Below, in pieces: positions 33,725-42,756 of a DNA stretch of 44,115 nucleotides. Positions within the stretch are counted from its first letter, which is position 1, and each line of letters begins with the position of its first letter. Location of the stretch: contig PKXU01000088.1 of assembly GCA_003132445.1 (NCBI GenBank), positions 1 to 44,115 on the forward strand, read 5' to 3'. Both the position numbers and the translations under genes were made by a program. The DNA comes from Acidobacteriaceae bacterium (GTDB taxonomy: Bacteria; Acidobacteriota; Terriglobia; Terriglobales; Acidobacteriaceae). The notes beneath the pieces are model-generated. The model did not search any database. It worked only from the letters and a program-made list of their open reading frames with translations, and had not been told where the DNA came from.

Positions 33725-34797
33725 GCGAGATCGCCAAATCACCGTCTGCTTCGCATCCGTTAGCCGCTCGCGGAAAACTTTACCGCGCAGCGGTTGTGGG
33801 CGCAGCCTCGCTCAAGGGCAAAGAAGTTGCCGAGATGCTCAATGAACGTAATTTTCCGGCGGCCGATATTCGCTTGCTCGACGATGACGAATCCATGGGC
33901 CAGCTCGAAGCCATGGGCGACGAGGTTAGTTTTATTCAGCGCGTGCGTGCGGAACAGTTTGAAAATGTGGACTTCACTTTCTTCGCGTCCGACGAGCAAA
34001 CGACGCGCAAGAACTGGAAAGATGCCCGCGATGCCGGCAGCGCCATCATTGATCTCTCCGCCTCTCTGGAAAGTGAACATGGAGCCAGCGTGCGCTCACT
34101 GTGGATTGAGCGTGAACGTGGCCAGATCCCCGCTCCAGAATTGCAGCCGGGCCCATGCGTAACCGCGCATCCAGTTGCGGTAACGCTGGCACTGGTTCTG
34201 TTGCGAGCAAAGAAAGCGGGCGAGATTCGCCGCGCGGTGGCCACGATTTTCGAACCTGCTTCCGAACATGGGCAGCGGGGGATGGATGAGTTGCATCAGC
34301 AGACCGTGAACCTGCTTTCGTTCCAGTCGCTGCCGAAAGACATTTTCGACGTGCAGGTGGCCTTCAACATGGTAGCCCGCTATGGCCAGAAGTCGCAGCC
34401 CGCGCTCGATTCCGTCGAAGCTCGCATCCAACGCCACTATCAGAAAATTGCGGGCGCAGATGCGCCGCGTCCGTCTCTGCTGTTGTTGCAGGCCCCCGTC
34501 TTCCACGGTCACGCGTTTGCTGTCTACCTTGAAATGGATCGTGCTATCGAGATTCAGGGGATCTCGTCGGCGCTAGCCGGCGATCACGTCTCCATTCCAG
34601 GCGCGGACGAAGACGTCCCGAGTAATGTCAGCGCCGCGGGACAGCCCGACATTCAGCTCTCGTTAAGAATCGATTCCACGCAGCCCAATGGCATCTGGTT
34701 GTGGGTGGCCGCGGACAATCTTCGCATCTCTGCGCTCACTGCGGTCGAATGCGCAGAGAGCATGACCGCGACCCGTCCCACGGGGAAGATTCAATGA
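33721..34797 (+). CDS. Aspartate-semialdehyde dehydrogenase-like protein (Usg-type paralogue)
   Basis: The 358-residue protein has the ASADH fold: AAVVGAASLKGKEVAEMLNERNFP near residues 22-45, IIDLSAS (109-115), a Cys in PGPCVTAHP (Cys146), and PVFHGHAFAVYLEMD (His262/264). True ASADH has a PNC-x-T motif and a conserved Arg before the VPVF...GHS segment. Here PNC is PGPC, the Arg is absent, and GHS is GHA. Similar proteins such as Usg are non-catalytic homologues of unknown role. It is coupled to pssA and lptE by ATGA overlaps. Confidence 0.82.
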   Translation: MSEIAKSPSASHPLAARGKLYRAAVVGAASLKGKEVAEMLNERNFPAADIRLLDDDESMGQLEAMGDEVSFIQRVRAEQFENVDFTFFASDEQTTRKNWKDARDAGSAIIDLSASLESEHGASVRSLWIERERGQIPAPELQPGPCVTAHPVAVTLALVLLRAKKAGEIRRAVATIFEPASEHGQRGMDELHQQTVNLLSFQSLPKDIFDVQVAFNMVARYGQKSQPALDSVEARIQRHYQKIAGADAPRPSLLLLQAPVFHGHAFAVYLEMDRAIEIQGISSALAGDHVSIPGADEDVPSNVSAAGQPDIQLSLRIDSTQPNGIWLWVAADNLRISALTAVECAESMTATRPTGKIQ

Positions 34798-35333
34798 ACA
34801 GGTCGCGTCTGCGGGCGCTTCCATCGTTCGCAGTTTTGCTGTTCGTGCTGTTTACTCTGGGATGCGGTTATCACACCGCCGGTCATGTGGCGCAGCAGCT
34901 TCCCGAAAATGTTAAGACTATTGCCGTTCCGGCATTCAAAAACGAAACCCTCACGTACCGCATTGAGCAGATGCTCACCGCCTCCGTGGTTCGCGAATTC
35001 ACCACGCGCACACACTATCGCATCATCAGCAATAGCGGCGACGACGCGGACGCAACCCTGCGCGGCACCGTGCTCTCCACTGCGGCTTCTCCGCTCACCT
35101 ACGATACGGCCACGGGGCAGGCCGCCAGCATCCTCGTGGTGGTGAGCATGAAAGTTACGCTTACGGATCGCGGCGGCAAGGTACTTTATCAGAATCCAGC
35201 CTACGTATTTCGGGAGCAATACGAAGTTTCGCAGGATTTGGCCAGTTTTTTTGAGGAAGATTCCCCTGCGTTCCGCAGGCTTTCGCAGGATTTCGCACGG
35301 ACCCTGGTCTCTAATATTCTGGAGGAATTCTAG
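34794..35333 (+). CDS. lptE: LPS-assembly lipoprotein LptE
   Basis: The 179-residue protein has a signal peptide with lipobox LFTLGC (Cys after LTLG, at about residue 24). GYHTAG follows directly, then IAVPAFKNETLTYRIEQMLTASVVREF, all typical of LptE/RlpB. LptE plugs LptD in the outer membrane for LPS insertion. ATG 34794 overlaps the preceding stop (ATGA). The following gene is holA, a linkage also common in proteobacteria (lptE-holA). Heptamer repeat F starts 17 bp after its stop. Confidence 0.92.
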   Translation: MNRSRLRALPSFAVLLFVLFTLGCGYHTAGHVAQQLPENVKTIAVPAFKNETLTYRIEQMLTASVVREFTTRTHYRIISNSGDDADATLRGTVLSTAASPLTYDTATGQAASILVVVSMKVTLTDRGGKVLYQNPAYVFREQYEVSQDLASFFEEDSPAFRRLSQDFARTLVSNILEEF

Positions 35334-35350
35334 ATGCTAGAGTTGCAGGA

Positions 35351-35457
35351 GGTCGCCGGTCGTTGGTCGGTGGTCGTTAGCCAATCGTTTACTATGCATG
35401 CGTTCGCTCGTGAGTTGCGAGTGTTTGGCCGACGACCAACGACCAAGGGCCAACGAC
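35351..35457. repeat. Heptamer repeat locus F: inverted arms of GGTCGTT / CAACGAC units
   Basis: The left arm has GGTCGCC, GGTCGTT, GGTCGGT and GGTCGTT from 35351 to 35378. The right arm has CGACGAC, CAACGAC, CAAGGGC and CAACGAC from 35430 to 35457. Both arms keep a strict 7-bp period and are reverse complements. The spacer is 51 bp. It lies between lptE and holA, and a transcript through both would contain the hairpin. holA's ribosome site GGAGAG is immediately downstream. Confidence 0.9.
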
Positions 35458-35476
35458 TCAGTATGGAGAGTTTTTG

Positions 35477-36601
35477 ATGCGAGCATTTGCCCAGGCCGAG
35501 CGCTTTGTCAGCGAACTCGAATCGCGCAAGCTTCGTCCCGCTTACGTTTTCGTGGGCGATGAGGCATTCTTTCGCAAACGCTTTCGCGATGCCATTCTCC
35601 AGCATCTGGTTCCCGCCGACCTGCGCGACTTCAGTTTCTTCGAATTCGATCTCGCTGAAAACGATTTGGCGGAGGTTCTCGACCGCGCCCGCACTCCATC
35701 GCTGATGGCGCCCTTTCAAGTTTTCTTCGTGCGCGGAGTGAAGAATCTTTTTGGCCGCGGCTCTAACGAAGAAAAGTTGGCCGCCATCGAAGACTATTGC
35801 AAGAATCCGAATCCCGACGCCATGCTGGTCTTTGTTGCCGACCACATCAGCATTCCCGCCGACGTTCGCCGCATGGAGATGCAGGACAAGGAACGCTACC
35901 AGCGCATTCGAGAAACGATGGGCCAATATTGCGGCATCGTCGAATTGGCGCGGGTGGAAGAGGGCGAAGCCGTCCGCTGGATTTCTGATTTCTGCGCCAG
36001 CCGCGAAGTGAAGATCGAGGCGGACGCCGCCCGCGAGTTAGTCGACGCGCTGGGCGGGGATATGATGATGATCTCCAATGAACTGGAGAAGCTGATGTTG
36101 TATGTTGGCGAAAAAAAGCGCATCACCCTGGGTGATGTTGAAACCATGGTGCTGGCGGCCAAGCAGCGCTCGCTCTATGAGTTGACCGACGCCATTTCTG
36201 CGAAAGAACGGGTGCGAGCGCTTGAAATTCTCGATGCGATTCTGATGACAGGCGACGGCGAAGAGGCGGCCATCGGACACATTTACATGCTGGCCAAAAC
36301 TTTTCGCCAGATGCTGGTAATTCTCGAGCGCAACGTCCGCGACCAGCGCATGCTGTGGGCCGCGCTCTGGCAGGGTTTTCGCGTGCCTCCGTTTGCTGCC
36401 GACGACATCATCAAGCAGGCCCGTCGCTACAAATCCCGCCGCGAACTCACGCGCTCCATCCGCCTGGTTGCGAAGGCGGACCTGGCTTTGCGCTCCAATC
36501 CTGTGAGCAAGCGCATGGTTCTGGAACGGCTGGTCATGGACCTGACCACCGAGCCCAAACCCGAAACTCCGGGCTGGATGCAGGATCAGTTGCCGGTTTG
36601 A
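35477..36601 (+). CDS. holA: DNA polymerase III subunit delta
   Basis: The 374-residue protein has the delta-subunit order: AYVFVGDEAFFRKRFRDAIL, LAEVLDRARTPSLMAPFQVFFVRGVK, LVFVADHISIPADVR, a central AAA+-like lid with SNELEKLMLYVG and TLGDVETMV, and the C-terminal collar helices KTFRQMLVILER and the like. Delta opens the sliding clamp and loads it with the clamp-loader complex. ATG 35477 is preceded by GGAGAG. Confidence 0.92.
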   Translation: MRAFAQAERFVSELESRKLRPAYVFVGDEAFFRKRFRDAILQHLVPADLRDFSFFEFDLAENDLAEVLDRARTPSLMAPFQVFFVRGVKNLFGRGSNEEKLAAIEDYCKNPNPDAMLVFVADHISIPADVRRMEMQDKERYQRIRETMGQYCGIVELARVEEGEAVRWISDFCASREVKIEADAARELVDALGGDMMMISNELEKLMLYVGEKKRITLGDVETMVLAAKQRSLYELTDAISAKERVRALEILDAILMTGDGEEAAIGHIYMLAKTFRQMLVILERNVRDQRMLWAALWQGFRVPPFAADDIIKQARRYKSRRELTRSIRLVAKADLALRSNPVSKRMVLERLVMDLTTEPKPETPGWMQDQLPV

Positions 36602-36608
36602 GCGTTCT

Positions 36609-38300
36609 TTAGAACGGAGCCGGAACCATTGCGTCTTCCGGATACCCCGGCATGCCAAATTCGGGCACATCCAAACCTTCCTCTTCCGACTCCGCCGATA
36701 CCCGCATGCTTTTCACTTTGTTTACAACTGCGAACACCACGAAAGTTGCACCGAACGCCCAAACCGCGTACAAAGTTGCACCCATCAGCTGACACCAGAA
36801 CTGCCGGGTGTCACCGTGAATCAAGCCGGTCACGCCTTGGCCTGCGCGCCCTAGATAACTGCTTGCTCCCACTCCATTCCATCCGGAGCCGTAAGTGCCG
36901 TCGGCAAAAATGCCTACACAAACCGCCCCCAGCCAGCCACAAAAGCCGTGAACGGAAACGGCGCCACAAGGATCATCGATCTTAAGAACACGCTCATTGA
37001 ACAAAACGCCGCCGCAAACCAGGCAACCGGCGAGCAGCCCAATGATGACTGCGGAAGTGGGAGACACGAACGCGCATGGCGCGGTAATCGCTACCAGGCC
37101 GGCCAGCATTCCATTGCAGGCCATCGTGATATCGGGCTTGCCAAACAGAAAATACCAGATCAGCATAGCCGCAGCCGATCCTGCCACCGCTGCCAGATTC
37201 GTGTTTACCGCGACCACTGAAATGCGAAGATCGGTCGCTCCCAGCGTTGAACCTGGATTAAATCCCATCCACCCGAAAAGCAGAATGAAAGTGCCCGTCA
37301 CGACGTAAACCACGTTGTGCGCGGGGAAGGCGCGGATTTTTCCTCCCGGGCCAAACTTGCCCAAACGCGGACCGAGAATGATGGCCAGAGCCATGGCGCA
37401 GAAACCACCCACTGCGTGCACCACTGTGGAACCGGCAAAGTCGACATAGCCGTGGCCAAGGTTCATGGTTGACCCAAGTTGCGACATCCAGCCTCCACCC
37501 CAGGTCCAACAACCGGAAATCGGATAGAGTATCGCGCCGATGAAAAGTTCGCACAGCAGAAACGCCCAGAAACTGATGCGCTCACAGATAGCGCCGACGA
37601 TGATGTAGCCGGCAGTCTCCATGAATACAACTTCGAACAAGGTCAAACAATTGCTGCCGGCGTCATAAGCCGGACCAACGAGAAAGAAACCCTTTCCACC
37701 CACGAATCCCCATTGGCCGCTACCAATCAAGAAATGATTCAGCGTAGGGACGCCGCCCAGATTCGTGGGAGCGGCGTTGACGGCGACGGCCCCAAACTGG
37801 AATGCATATCCGACGGCGTAGTAAGCAAGAAACGCGAAAACGTAAGCCGCGAAGTTCAGCATCATGAGGTGGGCAGCATTTTTCTTTCGCACCAGCCCAC
37901 ATGTAAGCAGGGCAAAACCCGCCTGCATGAAAAGCACCAGGTAGCCCGTGTTTAACGTCCACGCAAAGTTGGTTGCTACGCGAACATGCCCTACGCTGTC
38001 GGCAAGTTTCACTGCCAAAGGCTCTTTCGCTGCCTGCGCCTGATACTCGTCGAATGCCTTTTTGTTCTGGATATAGTCGGGAGCATTTTTATCCGTTGGT
38101 TCAGGAACGACAAATGGATTTCCAGCGGCGTCGACGGCCGTGGTTTTGTCACCCGTCGCCGTGCCCGCCGGATCGGGCTTCGCGCCATCGTCAGCAAAAC
38201 CGAGAGCGGAGAATGCGACTAACAATCCAGCCAGCAGAACAAATGCGGTTCCGGCGGCCAGCAGTGACCTGCGCAGAGAGATCCCTGCCCGTTGTGTCAT
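36609..38300 (-). CDS. amt: Ammonium transporter (Amt family)
   Basis: The 563-residue protein has an N-terminal hydrophobic signal and a periplasmic extension of about 120 residues rich in Asp/Ala/Pro. The Amt core follows: NTGYLVLFMQAGFALLTCG, FDFAGSTVVHAVGG-like YVDFAGSTVVHAVGGFCAM (with the conserved His), and GLVAITAPCAFVSPTSAVIIGL. It moves ammonium across the inner membrane. No glnK/glnB gene is adjacent. ATG 38300 is chosen because upstream in-frame codons fall in the 15-bp repeat. Confidence 0.92.
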   Translation of the reverse strand: MTQRAGISLRRSLLAAGTAFVLLAGLLVAFSALGFADDGAKPDPAGTATGDKTTAVDAAGNPFVVPEPTDKNAPDYIQNKKAFDEYQAQAAKEPLAVKLADSVGHVRVATNFAWTLNTGYLVLFMQAGFALLTCGLVRKKNAAHLMMLNFAAYVFAFLAYYAVGYAFQFGAVAVNAAPTNLGGVPTLNHFLIGSGQWGFVGGKGFFLVGPAYDAGSNCLTLFEVVFMETAGYIIVGAICERISFWAFLLCELFIGAILYPISGCWTWGGGWMSQLGSTMNLGHGYVDFAGSTVVHAVGGFCAMALAIILGPRLGKFGPGGKIRAFPAHNVVYVVTGTFILLFGWMGFNPGSTLGATDLRISVVAVNTNLAAVAGSAAAMLIWYFLFGKPDITMACNGMLAGLVAITAPCAFVSPTSAVIIGLLAGCLVCGGVLFNERVLKIDDPCGAVSVHGFCGWLGAVCVGIFADGTYGSGWNGVGASSYLGRAGQGVTGLIHGDTRQFWCQLMGATLYAVWAFGATFVVFAVVNKVKSMRVSAESEEEGLDVPEFGMPGYPEDAMVPAPF

Positions 38301-38355
38301 CTTGGAGTGCTCCTGTTTTACGAGTCGTGCTGCAATCTTGGTGCTGAAATCCAGC

Positions 38356-38406
38356 TCTGATAATCCAGGTTCTAATAATTCAGGTTCTAACAATTCAGGC
38401 TCTAAA
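38356..38406. repeat. 15-bp tandem repeat upstream of amt (TCTAAYAATTCAGGY)
   Basis: Units begin at 38356, 38371 and 38386, plus a partial one at 38401, each close to TCTAATAATTCAGGT. They lie 56-106 bp upstream of the amt start in the 389-bp gap 38301-38689. The remainder of that gap shows no gene. The 15-bp period keeps a reading frame, and the reverse strand would read LEPEL repeats, but no ribosome site supports translation. It could be a regulatory-protein site array or slippage. Confidence 0.75.
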
Positions 38407-38689
38407 GCGATCGCGCATATAGACTTGTCTCGCCTGCGCTCACGATCTCCTGGCGCGTCGATCATTTAGTGGCGTATAAACAGTCGCGAGCAAGCCCGAA
38501 TCAATCGCCGACGATAAATGCGGCTATTGCCCCAGTCCAATACAAATTTCTTATAGCAATCATCAGAAAAGTGTCGTCCGAAAGCGCAGCCCTGCAGCGA
38601 AGCGCTCGCTAATAAAACGATATCGCCATTGACTCGCTCATACCTTATTCCCGTCAGCGGCAAGAGTTTCCTTCTCGAGATCATTTAAA

Positions 38690-39667
38690 ATGCCAATGCC
38701 TCGTAGAGAAAAAATGACCGCTGGCGACGCCCAACGAGTTCGCGTGATTGACTCCCACACGGGTGGGGAGCCGACACGCGTAGTCTTCGGCGGAGGTCCC
38801 GACCTTGGCGGCGGCCCGCTGGCCGAGCGTCTGGATCGCTTTCGCATCCAGCACGATGCTTTCCGCTCGGCAGTGGTAAACGAGCCTCGCGGCTCGGACG
38901 TTATGGTCGGCGCCTTGTTGTGTGAGCCCGCCGATCCTGCCAGCGCCGCCGGCGTAATTTTTTTTAACAATGTTGGCTATCTGGGCATGTGCGGACACGG
39001 AACCATCGGCCTCGTCGCGACGCTCTCATTCCTGAAGCGAATCGAGCCCGGTGCACACCGCATCGAGACGCCGGTGGGAACCGTGAGCGCCGTCTTGCAC
39101 TCCAACGGCGAGGTCACGGTGAACAACATTGCCAGCTACCGATTGGCCACAAACGTTGAAGTTGATGTGCCGCACTACGGCAAGGTTTTCGGTGACGTGG
39201 CCTGGGGCGGAAACTGGTTTTTTCTGGTGCGTGAACAGACCCTGGAACTTTCGCTCCAGAATATCGAGAGCCTGACGAATTTCACTTGGGCGATCCGCCA
39301 AGCGCTTCGCCAACAGAAAATTACCGGAACCGGAAATCAAGAGATCGACCACGTGGAGCTCTATGGCCCGTCTGACCTGCCTTCCGTCAATAGCAAGAAC
39401 TTCGTGCTCTGTCCTGGAAAGGCCTACGATCGTTCTCCGTGCGGAACTGGAACCAGTGCAAAACTAGCCTGCCTCTATGCGGACGGAAAAATCCGTGAGG
39501 GAGAAATTTGGAAACAGGAGAGCATTGTCGGAAGCGTCTTTGAAGCCAGCATTTCCGTGCGCGACGGCAAGGTCTACCCCAGCATTAAGGGTTCTGCGTT
39601 TGTGAACTCGGAAGCTGAACTGGTGCTCGATCCAAGGGATCCCTTTTGTATGGGCATTCGGGCCTGA
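38690..39667 (+). CDS. Proline racemase-superfamily enzyme, likely 4-hydroxyproline 2-epimerase
   Basis: The 325-residue protein has both catalytic cysteines: Cys101 in NNVGYLGMCGHGTIG and Cys251 in DRSPCGTGTSAKLA. Two Cys indicate racemase/epimerase rather than the trans-3-hydroxyproline dehydratase variant with Thr. The family converts trans-4-hydroxy-L-proline to cis-4-hydroxy-D-proline; which substrate applies is inferred from the motif. Later in-frame ATGs at 38696 and 38714 are possible starts. galK follows 9 bp downstream, but the two have no obvious pathway link. Confidence 0.88.
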   Translation: MPMPRREKMTAGDAQRVRVIDSHTGGEPTRVVFGGGPDLGGGPLAERLDRFRIQHDAFRSAVVNEPRGSDVMVGALLCEPADPASAAGVIFFNNVGYLGMCGHGTIGLVATLSFLKRIEPGAHRIETPVGTVSAVLHSNGEVTVNNIASYRLATNVEVDVPHYGKVFGDVAWGGNWFFLVREQTLELSLQNIESLTNFTWAIRQALRQQKITGTGNQEIDHVELYGPSDLPSVNSKNFVLCPGKAYDRSPCGTGTSAKLACLYADGKIREGEIWKQESIVGSVFEASISVRDGKVYPSIKGSAFVNSEAELVLDPRDPFCMGIRA

Positions 39668-39675
39668 ACAAAATA

Positions 39676-40839
39676 ATGAAGGCACGCGATCTTACAGAAC
39701 ACTTCCGGAAACTCTTCCACGAACATCCTCGGATCTTTCGTGCGCCCGGTCGCGTCAACCTGATTGGGGAACATACCGATTACAACGACGGCTTCGTTTT
39801 GCCCGCGGCCGTCGCTTTTTCAACATACGTGGCCGTCGCCGCGCGTCCGGATTCGAAATTAGTCATCCATTCGGAGGAGTTTCCCGGCAATTTCGACTTT
39901 GATCTCGATCACCTGCCCGCGCAGCGGACCGGCTCATGGTGCGATTATGTGCTGGGCGTAGCCAGCGTACTTCGGCAACGCGGGCATCAGCTTCGTGGCG
40001 CGAACTTGCTCGTACACGGCGAAGTGCCGATCGGAGCGGGACTCAGCTCATCCGCAGCTCTTGAAGTTGCGACCGCGCTGGCTCTAATGAGTCTGGACGA
40101 AACTCAACTACCGCTAACCGAGGTCGCTCAACTCTGCCGTCAAGCGGAAAATACTTTTGTCGGCGCCCGCGTCGGAATCATGGATCAGTTTGTCGCCTGT
40201 ATGGGAAAAGCCGGGCACGCTCTTCTTCTCGATTGCCGATCCCTGAAATTTCAGTTGATCCCGATTCCTGCGGGCATTGAGCTGGTGGTCTGCAATACGA
40301 TGACGAAGCACGATCTGGCTACGGGCGCGTATAACACGCGCCGCGAGGAATGTGAGGAAGGAGTGCGTTATTTTCAGAAGTGGAATCCCGCAATCCGCGC
40401 CCTACGCGATGTTCCGGTGGAACTGCTGAATGAACACATCAGCGATCTTCCCCCGACTATTGCGAAACGATGCTCCCATGTGATCCACGAAAATCAGCGC
40501 ACGCTGGAGACGGCGCGCGCGCTCACCGCGGGCGACTTGGACGAGGTGGAGAAACTGATGCGCGCGTCCCATGACAGCCTGCGAGATCTCTACGAGGTAA
40601 GCTGCAGGGAACTCGACGTGATGGTTGAGTCAGCCGAAGGCTTGCCCGGTTTTTGCGGCGGACGCATGACCGGCGGGGGCTTTGGCGGATGCACAGTGAA
40701 TCTCGTGCGCCAGGAACATGCCGCAAACTTCGCCCGAGAAATCGCGGAGCGCTACCAGCAAAAGACGGGAATTAATCCCCGGACATATTTGTGCACAGCG
40801 GAAGACGGTGCCGGCGAACTTCAGCGCGAGCCTGACTGA
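39676..40839 (+). CDS. galK: Galactokinase
   Basis: The 387-residue GHMP kinase phosphorylates galactose to galactose-1-phosphate in the Leloir pathway. The signature RAPGRVNLIGEHTDYNDGFVLP is near residue 25. The ATP-binding motif is GAGLSSSAALEVAT, and GGRMTGGGFGGCTVNLV is motif 3 near the C-terminus. Length fits. ATG 39676 is chosen. The other gal genes are not in the window. Its 3' end overlaps the convergent NAGS-like gene by 19 bp. Confidence 0.94.
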   Translation: MKARDLTEHFRKLFHEHPRIFRAPGRVNLIGEHTDYNDGFVLPAAVAFSTYVAVAARPDSKLVIHSEEFPGNFDFDLDHLPAQRTGSWCDYVLGVASVLRQRGHQLRGANLLVHGEVPIGAGLSSSAALEVATALALMSLDETQLPLTEVAQLCRQAENTFVGARVGIMDQFVACMGKAGHALLLDCRSLKFQLIPIPAGIELVVCNTMTKHDLATGAYNTRREECEEGVRYFQKWNPAIRALRDVPVELLNEHISDLPPTIAKRCSHVIHENQRTLETARALTAGDLDEVEKLMRASHDSLRDLYEVSCRELDVMVESAEGLPGFCGGRMTGGGFGGCTVNLVRQEHAANFAREIAERYQQKTGINPRTYLCTAEDGAGELQREPD

Positions 40840-41366
40840 TCTTCCATATTTGGCGACCATCCTTGGAGCTTGACCAGCCAATTCGCCGGCTCCGGCAGAA
40901 TCGCGAACCTGGGCAGTTTCCCGCGCACCATCGCCACTTCATCGCAGCAATGAAACCGTGGACAAGCATGGCAGTCTTTGTAGATCTTATCCGGAAGATC
41001 TTCGCGCTGAGCGACCGAAAATCCCTGGCCCGCAAAGAACTCGGGCTTGCGCGTGAACAGGCAAATGCAAGCCACACGATGGCGCTTCGCCTCGGCCAGC
41101 AAAGCTTTCACCAGCCGGCCACCACCACCTTTTCCCTGGGCCCAGGGGGCAACTGTGATGGAACGAATTTCCGCGAGGTGCGTGCCATACAGATGCAACG
41201 CTCCACAACCAATGATGCGGCCGCCATCTTCCAGCACCACGAAGTCTCTGACGTTCTCGCAGAGTTCCGGCATCGTGCGCGGCAGCAGAGTGCCGTCGCC
41301 GGAGTAGGCTGCGATCAGCTCGTGAATCTGTTCTGCGTCAGGCAAGATTGCTTTACGCGTGCGCAT
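40821..41366 (-). CDS. Short ArgA-like GNAT (probable N-acetylglutamate synthase)
   Basis: The 181-residue GNAT protein has ILPDAEQIHELIAAYSGDGTLLPRTMPELCENVRDFVV, the acetyl-CoA loop SITVAPWAQGKGGGGRLVKALL, and PEFFAGQGFS. The Cys-rich insert YKDCHACPRFHCCDEVAM is characteristic of short ArgA-type acetyltransferases that acetylate glutamate in arginine synthesis. It starts (ATG 41366) 14 bp before the end of argH. It is the last gene of the arg operon. A longer upstream ATG would run into argH and is rejected. Confidence 0.85.
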   Translation of the reverse strand: MRTRKAILPDAEQIHELIAAYSGDGTLLPRTMPELCENVRDFVVLEDGGRIIGCGALHLYGTHLAEIRSITVAPWAQGKGGGGRLVKALLAEAKRHRVACICLFTRKPEFFAGQGFSVAQREDLPDKIYKDCHACPRFHCCDEVAMVRGKLPRFAILPEPANWLVKLQGWSPNMEDQSGSR

Positions 41367-42752
41367 GAGCCTCCTCGCGAAGAGAGTCGATTTTCTGTTT
41401 AGTGATTGCGATCGCCTGCCGCACGCGGCTGGGCGCGGTTCCTCCCGCAACGTCGTGAACCGCCAGCACAGAAGCCAATTTCAGCGATTCATAGAAATCC
41501 TCATCGAACGCCGGACTGAGCGCTTGCAGTTCCGCGAGCGGCAAGTCCTGCAATTCGCAACCCCGCTCCATGCACATCTGCACCGCTTTGCCGATCCGTT
41601 CATGCGCCAGCCGCGAAGGCACACCGCGTTTCACGAGATAAGTGGCCGCTGCCCAGGCATTCATAAATCCCGACTGCGCCGCCTCGCTCATACGATCCTC
41701 ATTGAATTCGACTGCCTTCATCCATTCGGTTGCCAGAGGCAACATTTGCATCAGCGTGTCCGAAGAATCGAACAACGGCTTCTGCGTTTCCTGCAGATCT
41801 TTGTTGTAGGCCAGAGGCAAACCCTTTAGCGCAACCATCAGCGCGGTCGCATTTCCCAAAATTCCTGCGCTTTTGCCCCTTACCAATTCGAGCAGATCGG
41901 GATTCCTCTTCTGCGGCATCGCGCTGCTGCCGGTGGAGTACGCCTCCGGCAGAATCACGAAGCTGTATTCCTGCGAAGAAAATAGGATCATCTCTTCCGC
42001 CCACCGGCTGAGATGCAGAGCAACGAGTGACAAAGCGTTAACAAATTCAAGCGCAAAATCCCTGTCGCTGGTAGCGTCAATACTGTTTCCGGTTGCGCCA
42101 TCGAATCCAAGACTGTCAGCCATGAATGCGCGATCCAGCGCGATCGTCGCGCCGGCAACAGCGCCGGAGCCCAAGGGGCAAACGTTCAGCCGCTTCCGGC
42201 AATCGGCCAGCCGGTCCGCATCCCGCAAAAACATTTCGACGAAAGCCAGAAGCCAATGTCCCAGCAGCACCGGTTCCGCTCTTTGCAGATGCGTGTATGC
42301 GGGCATGGCTGCATCCGCAGCCCGTTCGGCGCGATCGACCAATACGCTGCACAAGTCGGAGAGTTCCTGCCGCAACTGATCGATCGCTGCTCGCACATAG
42401 AGCCTGAGGTCGGTGGCAATCTGCTCATTGCGGCTGCGGCCGCTATGCAGCTTGTATCCCGTTTCCCCAATCAGCGCGACGAGCTGCTTCTCCACGAAAT
42501 GATGCACGTCCTCCGCCTCATCGTCGTCGAGAAATTCAGCTGAGCCGGCCGCCTTCTCGCCAATCTGTTTGAGTCCCTGCAAAATGCTGATCAGTTCGTC
42601 GGACGAGAGAATGCCCGCCGTTTTCAGCGCCCGCGCGTGCGCGCTGCTGGCCAGAATTTCACACTTCAGCAAACGTCGATCGAAGCCAAACGATCGCTGC
42701 CAGCGTTCGAATTCAGGATCCAGCGCTTGCCGGAATCTTCCCGACCACATCT

Positions 42753-42756
<4 letters not shown>
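41353..42756 (-). CDS. argH: Argininosuccinate lyase
   Basis: The 467-residue protein cleaves argininosuccinate to arginine and fumarate. The family signature GSSAMPQKRNPD is present, with the catalytic Ser in the flexible loop. MWSGRFRQALD at the N-terminus and TGYKLHSGRSRNEQIATDLRLY also match. ATG 42756 overlaps the argG stop (ATGA), and the NAGS-like gene overlaps its 3' end. It is the third gene of the argF-argG-argH-NAGS operon. Confidence 0.96.

Noticed and set aside
38301-38465. Longer N-terminus of the ammonium transporter with LEPEL repeats
   Set aside because: The repeats are the 15-bp non-coding array; ATG 38300 begins a normal signal peptide.
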